Assembly: GCA_023055505.1 (NCBI GenBank)
Contig: JALIRH010000007.1
Coordinates: 28,997,720 to 29,061,719 of the forward strand
From: Callipepla californica brunnescens
Taxonomy: Eukaryota; Chordata; Aves; Galliformes; Odontophoridae
Direction of reading: 5' to 3'
Length of the DNA stretch: 64,000 nucleotides
A program made the translations under genes and the position numbers. The notes under the pieces were generated by a model. That model was not told where the DNA came from. It saw only the letters and a list, made by a program, of their open reading frames with translations, and searched no databases. Positions within the stretch are counted from its first letter, which is position 1. Each line of letters opens with the position of its first letter. This document shows, one piece after another, positions 51,228 through 63,101 of the stretch.

Positions 51228-51606
51228 GAGAAGCTGTCTTTCAGCCTGGCAGCATCTATGATGCTTGCTGTGTGCTGGACTTTTCTCCAGCTCCGGGAGC
51301 ATTGCCTCCAGCAGCCAGATGCTTCCTGGAGCTCCTGCACTCAGGAGTGCCTGACTCATTGAGCTGCTAAAATCTGTGGAGACGCGGCTGGCTTTTGCTG
51401 CCTGGAGACGTTGCCTCATTGCTGTGGTCTGAAATACTGATTGGTGATATCAGCCCGAGTGTCCCCTGTCACGCTGCACTGATCAGAGGACCATGTTGCT
51501 GTCTCTGCGCTGAAGTGAGCTGCAGCACTGGGACCAATGGGCATGGCCCTGGGCTGCCATCCTGCGGCATGCTGGATCTGGGTGTTGCTTTCTTTACCTG
51601 CCCCAG
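51228..51606 (+). other. Candidate non-coding 5' exon (inferred from splice signals)
   Basis: A 15-nt T run and pyrimidine tract lead to TTTAG at 51227 (an alternative TTTCAG ends at 51244). The segment is more GC-rich than its flanks and ends at CAG followed by GTAAGC at 51607, a near-consensus donor. It has several ATGs and no long ORF on the + strand, so if real it is UTR, possibly of ANKRD6 about 3.6 kb downstream. At 362-379 nt it is long for an internal exon; it could be a first exon instead, and ATTGG/CCAAT motifs occur at 51441 and 51534. No homology supports it. Confidence 0.3.
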
Positions 51607-53300
51607 GTAAGCAATCTTGTCTTTACCAGAGAAACACAGCGAGAGCTGCTGTTTATTGTAAACCAAATTTTTTTTTTTTTCCTTCCCATCTTGATTTCTT
51701 GGCAGAAGGTTTGAATATTTCTGTGCTCTGTGCTTCCTAAAAGGACAGGGGCAGGAGCACTACAGGATCCCTGGCAAAAAGGTTGTGCTGCTTGGAGGAA
51801 GTGGCAGTGATTTGGAACAGTAACGGGGGGCTTTTAATCTGGGCGTTAGGCAGTGGCAGCCAGGGGCTGGTGTGGTGCCTGTAATCATGCTGTTATTTTG
51901 CACTACCTGGGTGCAAAAGAGTGGTCAAGCCTTTAATTGTAGCACTTTAGGCATCTGCTGCCCTCTCCCTCAGCCTCTCTGTACATACAGACACATGTGT
52001 CTGAGGCACACAGAGAGTTAAAGCTGGCAGGCAGGGGGTTGGCATCAGAAGGGGAGTGAGGAGTTGTCCTCCTCTGAGGTTGTTGCCTCTCTGTGCCAGC
52101 TCGGGAGAAAAGGAAACTTGGTCCCTGGGGCAGCAGGGCTTCCTTTCCTATCAGACATGCTTTTCTGAGTTATGAAGCATCCAAAGCACATGCAGCTGAG
52201 GAAATGTAAAGCAGCCGGAGCCAGGAGTGTGACCTGTTGTGTGAACACCGTTCTGTAAGGCAGCTGGGATCGGGGATGTGGCTTGTTACATGACTGTGTT
52301 GCTGCAGGAGGCATAAACAGCGTGATGGAAACCTGTGTGAGACTGACAGCTGGATCAGTTCCTTAATATGTTTTTGTATGTGATCTAATCAGTGGAAGAA
52401 AGAAGAAGGCAAAGCATATCACAGAGTAGAGCTGCCACAGGCAGTCCCTCTGGGCTGTGGGGCTACTGATCACCAGAGAAAACTTACTGCTGACGTTGGA
52501 AAGGAGTGAGACAAGCTATGAAATGAGTGCAGTTTCCAGCCTCAGCCTCTTGCAGGTACATACCTGTTAGCATGACTGCTCCCTGATAGCACTGTGCTTT
52601 GCATCATCTCAGTCACCTGAACACTAGTGTGTATTTGAGGTCTCTGCTAGTGCAGCTAATTCATCATGAGCACCTGTAGATTTTTTGGGAATTTGGTCAG
52701 AAATGTCCATGTGTCAGGAAGAGATTTGCATTCAGCTTTCTGCAGTGAACAGTAAAAGATCTCTCAGTGTCAATGATATTACTGATTTTTTTATTATTAT
52801 TTTTAATTTAAAGGATAAGAAAACCAAAGAGGTGTATCAGAGGTGTTTTGGAGTGCATAGAGCTGGTTGTCAGTGTGCAGTGTATGGCTCCAGGCAGGGG
52901 CGGCCAGGCTTGCTTTTGGCTGGGGACAAATAGGTGACTGCACAGTACGTTTGGAAACCACTGTTGCACAGACAGGCTCTGGCACAGGAGCAAACATCTC
53001 CACTGCCTGGAAAACTGACAAAGAACATAGTTGGCGTAAAACTTTCCCTGCTCCCTGCAATAGGCTCAGAGGAACTGGAACATGTTCCTGGCAATAGGGA
53101 TGCTGCCTGTGAGGGAGTGGGACAGCCAGATTCTGGGACTTCAGCTTGCTTCAGTAACATCAGAAAAGCAAATGCTTGAGGCAGGTGAGGTTGAACTTGC
53201 CTTCGTTTTCACAGATCAAATCATTAATTATAGATCACCTTCAGGGTACAGGTGCCCAGCTGCCTGGGGTACAGTAGCTCCATGTAGCTATAAATGTGTT
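51607..53300. other. Unique, somewhat GC-richer DNA; possible hAT relic
   Basis: Overlapping short frames around 52.8-53.3 kb on both strands without resemblance to known proteins; possible transposon end at 52949. Confidence 0.5.
52949..52963 (-). mobile_element. Possible hAT/Charlie-type transposon end
   Basis: On the minus strand this reads CAGTGGTTTCCAAAC, close to the terminal inverted repeat CAGTGGTTCCCAAAC common to vertebrate hAT (Charlie-like) elements. I see no matching second end nearby, and the adjoining bases are too diverged to assign to a family. Confidence 0.3.
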
Positions 53301-53452
53301 AGCAGCATCCCTGAATGTGTTTCAAATCCATTTGGATGAGGTGCTCAGGGACATGGATTAGCAGTGGATTGTTAGAGTTAGGGTAGTATGGTTTGATTGT
53401 GGTTGGACTTGATGATCTTGAAGGTCTTTTCCAACCTGAGCAATTCTATGAT
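53301..53452 (+). mobile_element. CR1 3' fragment
   Basis: AGCAGCATCCCTGAATGTGT, TTTGGATGAGGTGCTCAGGG, GTTGGACTTGATGATCTTGA and CCAACCTGAGCAATTCTATG. Same subfamily type as the copy at 39.6 kb. Confidence 0.93.
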
Positions 53453-55020
53453 AAGTGTGGGGATGGTAAAGAAAAGCCAACCTGGATCCTTTCCTTGGAG
53501 ATACCACAACCTCACGTTTGCAAATGAAGTGTCAGTTCTATGGAGTTATTTCCTGGCTTTGACATAACTTTTCTGTTAACCTTGGAGAAACCAGTAGCAT
53601 TCCTGTGCATCAGACAGCCCTCTTCCTAAAGAGGGTGTAATATGTGTGAGCGTAGTGCTTGCCTCAAAGGATGTTAAATAAATACACAAAAACGAATGCT
53701 CATAAGTGTCCTAAGATACATTCATTCAAATTGCCATAGGAGTCCAGATCAATTTTTGCTGGTATCATCTACAAACTAACCAACAGGGTTTTAGTAGAGA
53801 TGGGCTTTTTTGATCAAAAGTAGTGTAGATCTTGAACCATGCAGGGACGAAGGCTGCCACTTCAGTGACACAGAGGATTGCAATACCCTACTAACCATTC
53901 TGTTAAACGTGGTTGCAAGTCCTTTTTTGTTGCTGAGGTGTACTGGTGGATATGATCATGTAATATTGGAGTGATGTTCATTAAAAGGCCTCACTCCCTG
54001 TACCTGGAAGACGAGAGGATGGTGTACCACAGGAACCCGTGCAATTTTTCCTTGTTACTGGGAGTGCCTTCCTAGTACATGAGTGGAAATGAAATCATCA
54101 AGCCATGAAGTAGTTAATGCCTTTTTGTTATCACTGTTTTGAGATATATTCAAAAGGACAACACAAGTGTGAAAGATGCTGTTCTCCACTGTCAGTTTCC
54201 AAGATCAACAAGTCTCCACACTTATTATGCTACTAGTCTGTAGTCCTGGTAGCTGGTAAACAGCAGTGTGGTGGTATTTCCAGAGAAAGGAAGATAAATC
54301 ATCTGCACACACAGTGGCTCTCTTGATGATGTTTTTGCTATACTGAAACAATTCAGTATCAAGGTGTGAAATACTACCAAGGTAAAGGTAAAGCTGAAGT
54401 CCTCCTGCACTGGGAGGTTTCTGAATCCTAAAGCTCAAAGTGAACTGCAGATAGATTTTCTGGAAGCATGTCACAGACTTTTTTCAGCTCTGATGGTCCA
54501 TTGTATTGGGCAGGCCACTGAAGGCAGGAAAGAAAAACTTGCTCACAGTCCTTTCCCCGGTTTGCATGAAGAATGCTTAAATCTGAATCGTCCCCAGGGT
54601 CAGCGTGGCATGATGTCAGCACCTCTCTGGGGATGCAATTTCTCAGCGACAGCAAGGATCAGTGTTTCCCAGTTTCAGGTTGTGATCCCTGCCAAAGGTG
54701 TCCTTGGAATGGTTTGCAGGAGGCTGTGAAGCATTTTATGCCAGTGAGAGAGAGCAGTCAGCTGCCTTTAATTGCTGACTGCTTTCAGTCCCAGTGCAGA
54801 GATTTGTATATTTATATCCGCAGCCCAGAGCTATTACCTACCATTGCTCCCTTGGTCAAAACAGGCTGAGGTGCTGATAGCAACAAAGGGAGTTAACTCA
54901 TCCTTGGCTGACGTATAGTCTGGAAGATGTAGGGAGAAAGAGAGAACAAAAGGGGGCTGCACAAATACAGCTTAGGCCAAAAGAGAGTTACGCTTTCAGA
55001 AAGTTTAGGGATTTTTATCC
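53453..55020. other. Unique DNA upstream of the ANKRD6 start exon
   Basis: No exon or repeat recognised. Overlapping short frames on both strands (up to 98 codons) are not supported. Confidence 0.55.
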
Positions 55021-55237
55021 ACAGAATAGGGGAATTAGGACACGCTGCAAACGTGTGTCTGTGTGCGCTCCCTCTGCCTTGCAGTAGAAGTGCGATGATC
55101 CTTTCCAGGAGGTTCAGAGGCATTTTGTTTGTGACCCCCTCCCAAAGCGATGAAGAGATGAGCACTCGGGGAGGAGCTGCTGCAGTGCCTCGGTCTGTGA
55201 AACATTGCTGACGGCGGTGTTGTTGTCTGATCCACAG

Positions 55238-55690
<453 letters not shown>

Positions 55691-56116
55691 TAGTTAGACA
55701 CTTTCCTTAGATGCATGTATGGCTGTGGTGAATGCGGACTCCTTACAAATGTAACTGTGCCCGTGGAGGTGCGGTGACGTTTCTCAAAATGTGCGTTGAC
55801 TTTTGTACAATGTGCAAAATGATGAATGGAACAGTTCATCACTACTGGGGGATGAGAGGAAGGGGGGAAGTCACCTGTTGTGGTAAGGTAAAGGCACGCA
55901 GAAAGCATTCCTTAGCTGTCAGAGTCTGTTGGTACAGCAGCCTCACTCGTGTCTGCCATCCTCACCATTCTCATTCTGCATAGTCCCGATCCAGCTGCAA
56001 ACTTGGGGCTTAGCAAACCGTGTTTCTTGGACCTTAGAGGTGAAGTGAGCTTCAAAGGATTCCTGCTTAGATTTTAAGAGAATCCAAACTGATGTTCACC
56101 TACTCCTATTTCTCAG

Positions 56117-56197
56117 TGTTAGAAATAATATTAGCAAATAAGAGATGAGATAGAAGCAGCCGTTGCAGAGAAGGCAAACAGCTCTAAAGCAGATCAG
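56117..56197 (+). other. Candidate poison/pseudoexon in the first ANKRD6 coding intron
   Basis: A pyrimidine-rich acceptor (CTCCTATTTCTCAG, ending 56116) and a CAG/GTAAGC donor at 56198 bound 81 nt, 606 nt after the coding exon. All three frames contain stops; joined in phase 0 to the coding exon it would add one Cys and then TAG. Either cryptic or a regulatory stop-containing exon; splice signals are the only evidence. Confidence 0.25.
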
Positions 56198-56687
56198 GTA
56201 AGCAAGGTCTTCAGAGCTCTAACATAAAATCCGGGACATCCTGTTTTGACAGATGTTGTTTTCTATCATATCTAGTCTTATTTCTATTTCCATATTGGTT
56301 TTGAACACTGTATATACATGGGAGCTAATATTCACAGATAGAAAGCAAATGTGAGTACTTGAGATAAGAATTTTTTTTCCTGTTTTTTTTATCTATCAGT
56401 GACAGTTGTTTGTTTGCAATTGCTGTGTGGTGTTCAAGCTGTAGATGGCATTTATTTTGAAAGCTGGAGTGAACTGAGGGTAATCATTTTTAGTGAATTT
56501 TGCATGCCAGAGCTGAGTGGTGTTTTGCAAAGATGTAATAAATGTGAGTGGTCCCATAAGGATACCTGTTTGCTTCTATTGTCCAGGCAGCTTTAGTTGA
56601 CCAACTGTTACAGGAGGTGCTCAGTAACAGAAAAAATACATTTGAATGGTAGCAGTTTTGTTTGATTGTTTTGTGATGGCATTGTTG

Positions 56688-56698
56688 TTTTTTTTTTT
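56688..56698 (+). repeat. Poly-T run, 11 nt
   Basis: Simple T tract followed by CCCC, within the ANKRD6 intron. Confidence 0.7.
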
Positions 56699-59600
56699 CC
56701 CCAATTTATTGAGTTTTGAGGTTACTGAGGGACCTACCTGAAATTACATGCAGCATTGGAAGGATGCCATTGGTGTCTTTTGTAGCAGTTACCAGAATAG
56801 TCATGCCACTGGTTTAACTGTTTCATTAAATTAGTTGCCATGATCCATAATTTTAATGCAGAATTGATACTCTCTTCTTGTTAAGGTTCTCTGCTTTGCA
56901 ATAATCAATGCCTTCTGTTAATTACAGTAAGAGAAAAGGCATATTGTGTAAATTTGACTTTCAGAAACAAGATCAGGTTAATGAAATGAATGCAGATTTA
57001 CCAAATATGGAAAAAAAAATATTTCCTGTATGATATAGGTAGTTTCCTGCTTCCGTTACTTGCTTTGTTGTTCAATCTTTGCATGGAAAATCAGATAAAA
57101 ACTCACTTGTTGACAAAACTATTGGTGGCTTCACTGGAAAGTTGTGCAGAGACCCAGGTTCTCAGGTGAGCACTGTGACCATCCCTGGGGCTGATCTGGT
57201 ACTCTAGGATTGTAGCTGTTGTTACCTGGAGGCTGTGGGACAAACCCATGGAGCTCGGGATGTGTTGTGACAAAAGCTGTCCCTCCTGCCATTCTGGATA
57301 CAGCCTGGCACATTGGCAGGCAGCGCAGGTGAGTTACTTAGATAGACCTGCAGCAAGCTCCGTTCAGAGAAGATGAAGTCAGACCTGAAAGACTTTTGAG
57401 GTCTGCAGAGGCTCTTGGAATGACCAAGGCTATGTACTGGGGGTGTTTTTGTGGCACTAGGGCAGTTATTCCTCTCCTGTTGTGTGCCAGGTAGAGGTGA
57501 GCTCAATGCAAATCAAAAGGCTTGAGACCAAACTGCTGCCTTCATCAAAGCCCATCAGTTCAGGCTCAGTAATGTCCTATCCTAGTCAGTGTAGCATGCA
57601 TTTTGCATCTGGCTCTCACCCAGACAGCTGCACAGGGCTATATAGCACAAGGGTATTTGCCTATGAGAGACTATATAAACATATATACCCTGAAAGAGCT
57701 CGGCTCACTAATCTAGTGACACACAGGATGGAAGGAGAAAGAGACATTTAAAGTCAAGGACAAGTTTGACACAGGATTAAACGAGTCTCAAATATATTTT
57801 AACTGGAAAATTTAAGGGATTTTTCAGCCATCAGAGCAGGTGGGTTCTTCTGTATTCTTTCAATAAGCAGAAAAGGCCAAGAATAATAAATAATAGATAG
57901 GAGTTGCTAATTTTAGGTTGGGAATGAGATGACAGAGTAGGGAGTTATTGATTAAGCTCTCAGATAAGCTGAGGTGCATAGCCTTCTCCCCTAGCCAAGA
58001 TAAAACTCATTGCAAAATGCAGTCTAAAAGTAAATGTAAATTTATTCACACGCCTTAGTTCTCTTTTAGTTGTATGCCTTCTATTTTTATTCATAATCTT
58101 CTGTTTGTTCTGTCAAATTAATTTTAAATTGTAGAGGTTTGTTCCAAAGGGAAAAAAATGACTTTTTTCTCAGCCAAAACTCCTCCTGAATTGTACCAGA
58201 GTTGTACTGAAAAAAGATATGCCGAGGCAAAGCTCTTTGGACAGAGAGGAACAGTTCCCTCATCACTTTAGGCTTGAAATGAGTTTCTGGTATGCATCTG
58301 TAAGCACAGACTGATTCCTGTGGAAGAACACCACGCAGAGCCACAGCTTGAAGGGGCTGGGGGCTGGACCTTTATTCCAGGGAGTTCTTTATTCAAACCA
58401 GATTAATTGAGCATGGCTTAAGGAGAATGAAGCACATTTTCCATAACAAACCAAGGACTATTAAGTGCTGGATAGGTGGCAAGCTTGTCCAGTTCTATTT
58501 TTATCTTAAATATGGAAGGTCATACGATACACTTAATTGCTGCTCAGTAGACAGTAATTCAGCTGCAAAATAGGGTTTTGTTTTTGTCACCTCCAACTGG
58601 ATGATTTCAGAAGAGGAATGTGAAGGGATCAAAATTCCGTGTAGAATTGGTGTGCCCAGGTGCTCACTTCAGCATTTCCTCCTGGGTGCATTTGTTTCTT
58701 TTTGACAGCATGAACAGCAAGTTACCTGTCCAGCTGAGCCCTCCATTCCTGATAGAGCCCGTGTGAAAATGTATGTTCCCACATCCTCCCTGCCACCAGG
58801 AACAGCTAAGGACACACGGGTTCTTTCCAGATTTGAATGTGGATGAAAAAAGGAAGAACTGATGGTGATGGTGCTGCTGTCCATCGGACAATGGGGAAGG
58901 GAGGATGGTGGTACTGCATTGCAAGTGCTCGTATGCATTGTCCTGGTGCTGGGTCCCCTGCTGTGAAGCCATGCAAGGTGGTGGTGAAAGACAGTCTGTG
59001 AGTAACACAGGGCCTGATGCTTCACAGCTCTTCTTTGAGCATCTTGTCAGCCACACTGCTGTCACCGCTCTGCCTGGATGGACGAAGAGATTGTTTCCAT
59101 TTCTGTGCCTTTCCATCTGACATTTTTCACAGGCATGAAATTTACAGCTGTTTTCTCTATGAAAAAGGGAAACAAAAAACCCACAGAAACACAAAGCCAA
59201 AACAAAACAAATAAACAAAAAGAATCGATTGGTAATAGAAATTGGCTGATTCCAGCAAGCAGATTCCTTTGTAAGGTATTTCATAAGTATGGAATGTACT
59301 GCCAAATCTGAAAGATTAAGAATTGAGCCTGGTATGATGGAGCTTTTCCTTCCAATTTGCAATATTTGTCCCTTCTTTCAGTTCATTTGTAGTAGAGCTT
59401 TCTTTCAGTGAAGTTGTTGACTACTGCTTCTTGGAAATGTAAGCTTTTGCTGAGCTGCTCTGCCTTGCTGTCTGTTGTTTTCCTTTTCCTGAGTTATTTT
59501 TAATTCTGATGTTGCGAGGTGAGATGGATTCAGGAGAGGGCTGAGAACCACCAGAACTGGCAGAGGAGAAATGGAGACAGTGATATATAAGGTGAAAACA

Positions 59601-62600
59601 GTTGTTCTCTTGATTTTGTCTCTGGGATAGTGCCCAAAGGAGAGGGTAACACATGATTTCACCTCCTGGGCTTCAACATTTGGTGTATCCTAAGGCCTGG
59701 CTGAAACCCCTATCTCCTTCTGGAGAATGCTGGGAACTTCTGCCCTTGCTGTGGGCTTGCATCATGCCTGGAGATGGACTTCCATCTCTGGACCTCTGGC
59801 TCATCCAAACAGTGTGATACTTAGTGCTGGGATTCACTGAGGTGCTGCAGTGTGGTACCAGCACTCAGAATTACTATGGCCCAAAGAGCTGTGTGTTAGC
59901 TAGCACGTACAGAGGAATGTGCCCCCAGTCTGTTAAGTATGAAGAAGATTGCCAGAGGAAGAAATATTGTAGCACAGGCAGTTTTAATGTAGTTTGCATA
60001 TCACCATGGGGATTATGAATATATTTTTTTACAGGAATGCAGAATATAGCTTTTCTGCAGAGCATAGCATTAAGAACATGACTATAAAATTGAATTCTGG
60101 AAAGAGGAGATGAGCGTTTAGGAAAAAAAAAAAATGCAGGAGCTAGTGTTTCTGTTTCAGCAATTCTGTTTGTTTATCTGTTTGCTTGTTTGATATGATT
60201 TTTGAACTAGTTCTGTTACAAACCTTCCATATGGCAGTGTTTGATATTGCTGGGGCACTTGTAGACTTGTCATCGAGATTTCAGCTTGAGAGCATGCAGA
60301 GTTTGTGGAAACATGTTTTTTTCCATGTTGAGATGGAAACAAGAAAAGAAATCTGTCCAGTGCTTTCGTATATTTGTGCTACTTCAGCTTGAAAAACTGC
60401 TCATTGGCTTAAGCATTTCTTTTAAGCAATAAATAAAAATAAATGAAAGGGAAATAGCAGACATTTAGAGACTTGCTTAGTGCCTACTGAGGCCAGCGAG
60501 AAGCTTTCTGCTGACTTGAGTGAGCAGGTTATTCATGGGGAACAGCGTAACAAATCATCAGCGTGAACAATGTGACAAGAGTTTGTTTTTGCTTTCAAGC
60601 TTTCTAATAAAATGTGGATAGACATGTTTTGGTGTCAATGAAGAGTGGATGAATAAACAACTGTGCAGCACAGCGCCCGGAGAACTGAATATACTTGCAT
60701 AAAAGTATCTACAAATATATAAACGCAAGGAGAGAGCCTGCAGCTTCTGGTGTAAGGCCCATCTGTGTGGATTTGGTCACAGAGCATGCCTGGAGTTGCT
60801 ACTCTGAGCAAATTCTGCTTTGAAAGCATGCATATTGACAGTTGCCTGTCAGTGTTCAGAAGTTAGAACACAGGTTGAATATAAATAGAAGATCTAGCTG
60901 AAATTCATGTGGATCTTTACTGTGGATATTTGCTGTGCTTGACTGCAATCTGATACACCCCGTAGCTATAGCTCTATGTCATGGTTGTTGGAAGTGACAG
61001 CATTACTGCAAGAGATCCTATTTATTTTGTCAATAAGCCAGTGATGTGGGAGGATTTGTGTGATTTGTGGCCTGCTGAAGTAATTATTTTCATTTGAATA
61101 AATGTCCAAATTGCATATTTCTCATATGAGTGACCACTTAATTGGTTCATTAATCTGAGCTGCAGAAGCCTCTCACATGTAGTTCTGTAGTTGCCTGTAA
61201 TAACCCCCAAACCATTACAGTTGGTATTTGCAAAGGCCTTTAAGCATTTAAGTCTGCAATCTACATGTTAAGCAGTCTCTGGCTTCAGTGTTTTCTCCCT
61301 GTAATGAGTACCTAAGAGATGTTCTTGTTTATATATCTTTCCTCTCCTGCTAGGACCCTTATGTGTATTCACATAAGACCTCTCTTTAGTGATTCAGTGG
61401 GGATTGTGAAATGTCTTTATGGAGAAAACATGCAGAGAAATTTCTCCGTCCTCTTCTTTCTTCCTCCTAGTAACGGTTGTGGAAAAAAAAAACAACCCTG
61501 ACAACATAGTTTAAAAAACAAACAAAAAAAGTCTTATTAGCCCATCAGCAATATCCTTTCCAGCCAATTGGATTGGTATGTACATGTGTACATGCATACA
61601 ATGTGTAGGTATACATAGGTGTGGGGTGAGTGAGTGCATATTTTCAGTGTTTGCATCGCCTGTGCTGGAAGAGCACTGTCCTACTGTGCCACCTCTCCTT
61701 GTTTAGATGTTCCTGGTGAAGAAAAGAAAATCTGGCACTGTCAGTTCTTGCACTGTTGTGATAAACCACGTGATGGCCAGTGTTATTCCAAAAGCTTGCA
61801 CTTACAATCAATGTGATGTGCTGGAACTGCTTCTCCTTCCCACTTACCTGTGCTGGTTAGGATCATGGTTTACCCAAACTCCCTTTATAGCTGCTGGGAA
61901 GAGCCCTGGAGCTGTATGTATGCAGCAGCTGTGATCTCATAAGGATTCTCTTTCCACGGGCCTCCAGCAGAAGGGGCACCCCTATAGAAACACATGAACC
62001 CCGTGCAATAAAAATCTGAAGTGTATTTAATCATCTGTATTTCATCATCTTTATTTCTTTTAATAACTCATTTTTCCAGAAGAAGACCTGAGCTTTGGAG
62101 ACCTGACTGAAGTTTTGGAATTCTTGGGGATAATGACAGTGGACAGCACAGCGCTGAGACCTCTCTGTTTGGTCACTAACAGGAATGGCCAAAGCTGCCA
62201 TGTATGAGCTGCTTCTGCAACCGCTTTATTTTTATGTGCCTTAAGGCACTGAATGGGCAGGTGAAGGTAGTGTGCCCCGTGAGATCTAGATCTGCTGTGT
62301 TTTGCAACCTTTTTCTTGTGAAACACGTGGCTTGGATGTGTGCCTCTTGGAGGCTTTCCCTTCTCCTCAGCACACGTTATGTGGTGCTTGTCTACGGAGG
62401 TATGTTAGGTAAGGAAAATACGTTCTTTGTATTAAAAACAAACTCATACTCTTCTTTCATAGTTTATTTTTTACAAAGTACCTTTGGCAGCACCTCTGTT
62501 TGTTTTGTGTTTGGCTTTTTTTCCTGTGTCTAGAGATGGTTATCTTATCAGAAAATTCCCTGTTGGAATAAATTCATGTGGTTGATGCTGCTCTCATTTC

Positions 62601-63023
62601 AGAGCACGTGAGCTGGCTTCAGCTTGAGTTTATCTGGGAGTTTTTCTGCTCCATGCACAGTTAACAATAAGCTGTTTTTGCAATAGATTAGTAACCTACT
62701 GGGAAGTGAGACATCCTGGTTAAGTGATTTATTTATTGCAATTAAGTAATGCAGAAATTCAGAACCCATAAACCTGAACATGCTGGAGCATATTTCTGTA
62801 ATCAAAATGTATTGTTCATAGCTGGGAATGGTTTGTCAAGCCGGCTTCTGGTTCTTTTTCTTTTTTCCACGTTGCCTAGAGACTTTTATTCCTCCTGCCA
62901 TCGAGTTACCTGAAACTGCAACGTAGCCCTGGCTGTCCTCCAGGCTGGTACAGGAGATGTGCTCTGCGTGGCTGGGCCAGTCCTTTGCTTAGGGTGGGGA
63001 GGGGCACTGCTGATGAACCTGTG

Positions 63024-63101
63024 TCTAGAATTGGAAGAGACCCACAAGGATCACAGAATTATAGAATATTCTGAGTTGGAATGGACCTGTAAGGATCGAG
63101 G
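63024..63101 (-). mobile_element. Two partial CR1 heads in tandem
   Basis: CTAGAATTGGAAGAGACCCA with CAAGGATCA is the inner part of one CR1 terminus; it is followed at once by CACAGAATTATAGAATATTC, TGAGTTGGAATGGACCTGTA, AGGATCGAGG, the start of a second in the same reverse orientation. Confidence 0.8.

Noticed and set aside
61574..61590. Alternating ATGTACATGTGTACAT as a hairpin or Z-DNA element
   Set aside because: Arms are only 7 bp in generally TG/CA-rich sequence; not distinctive.
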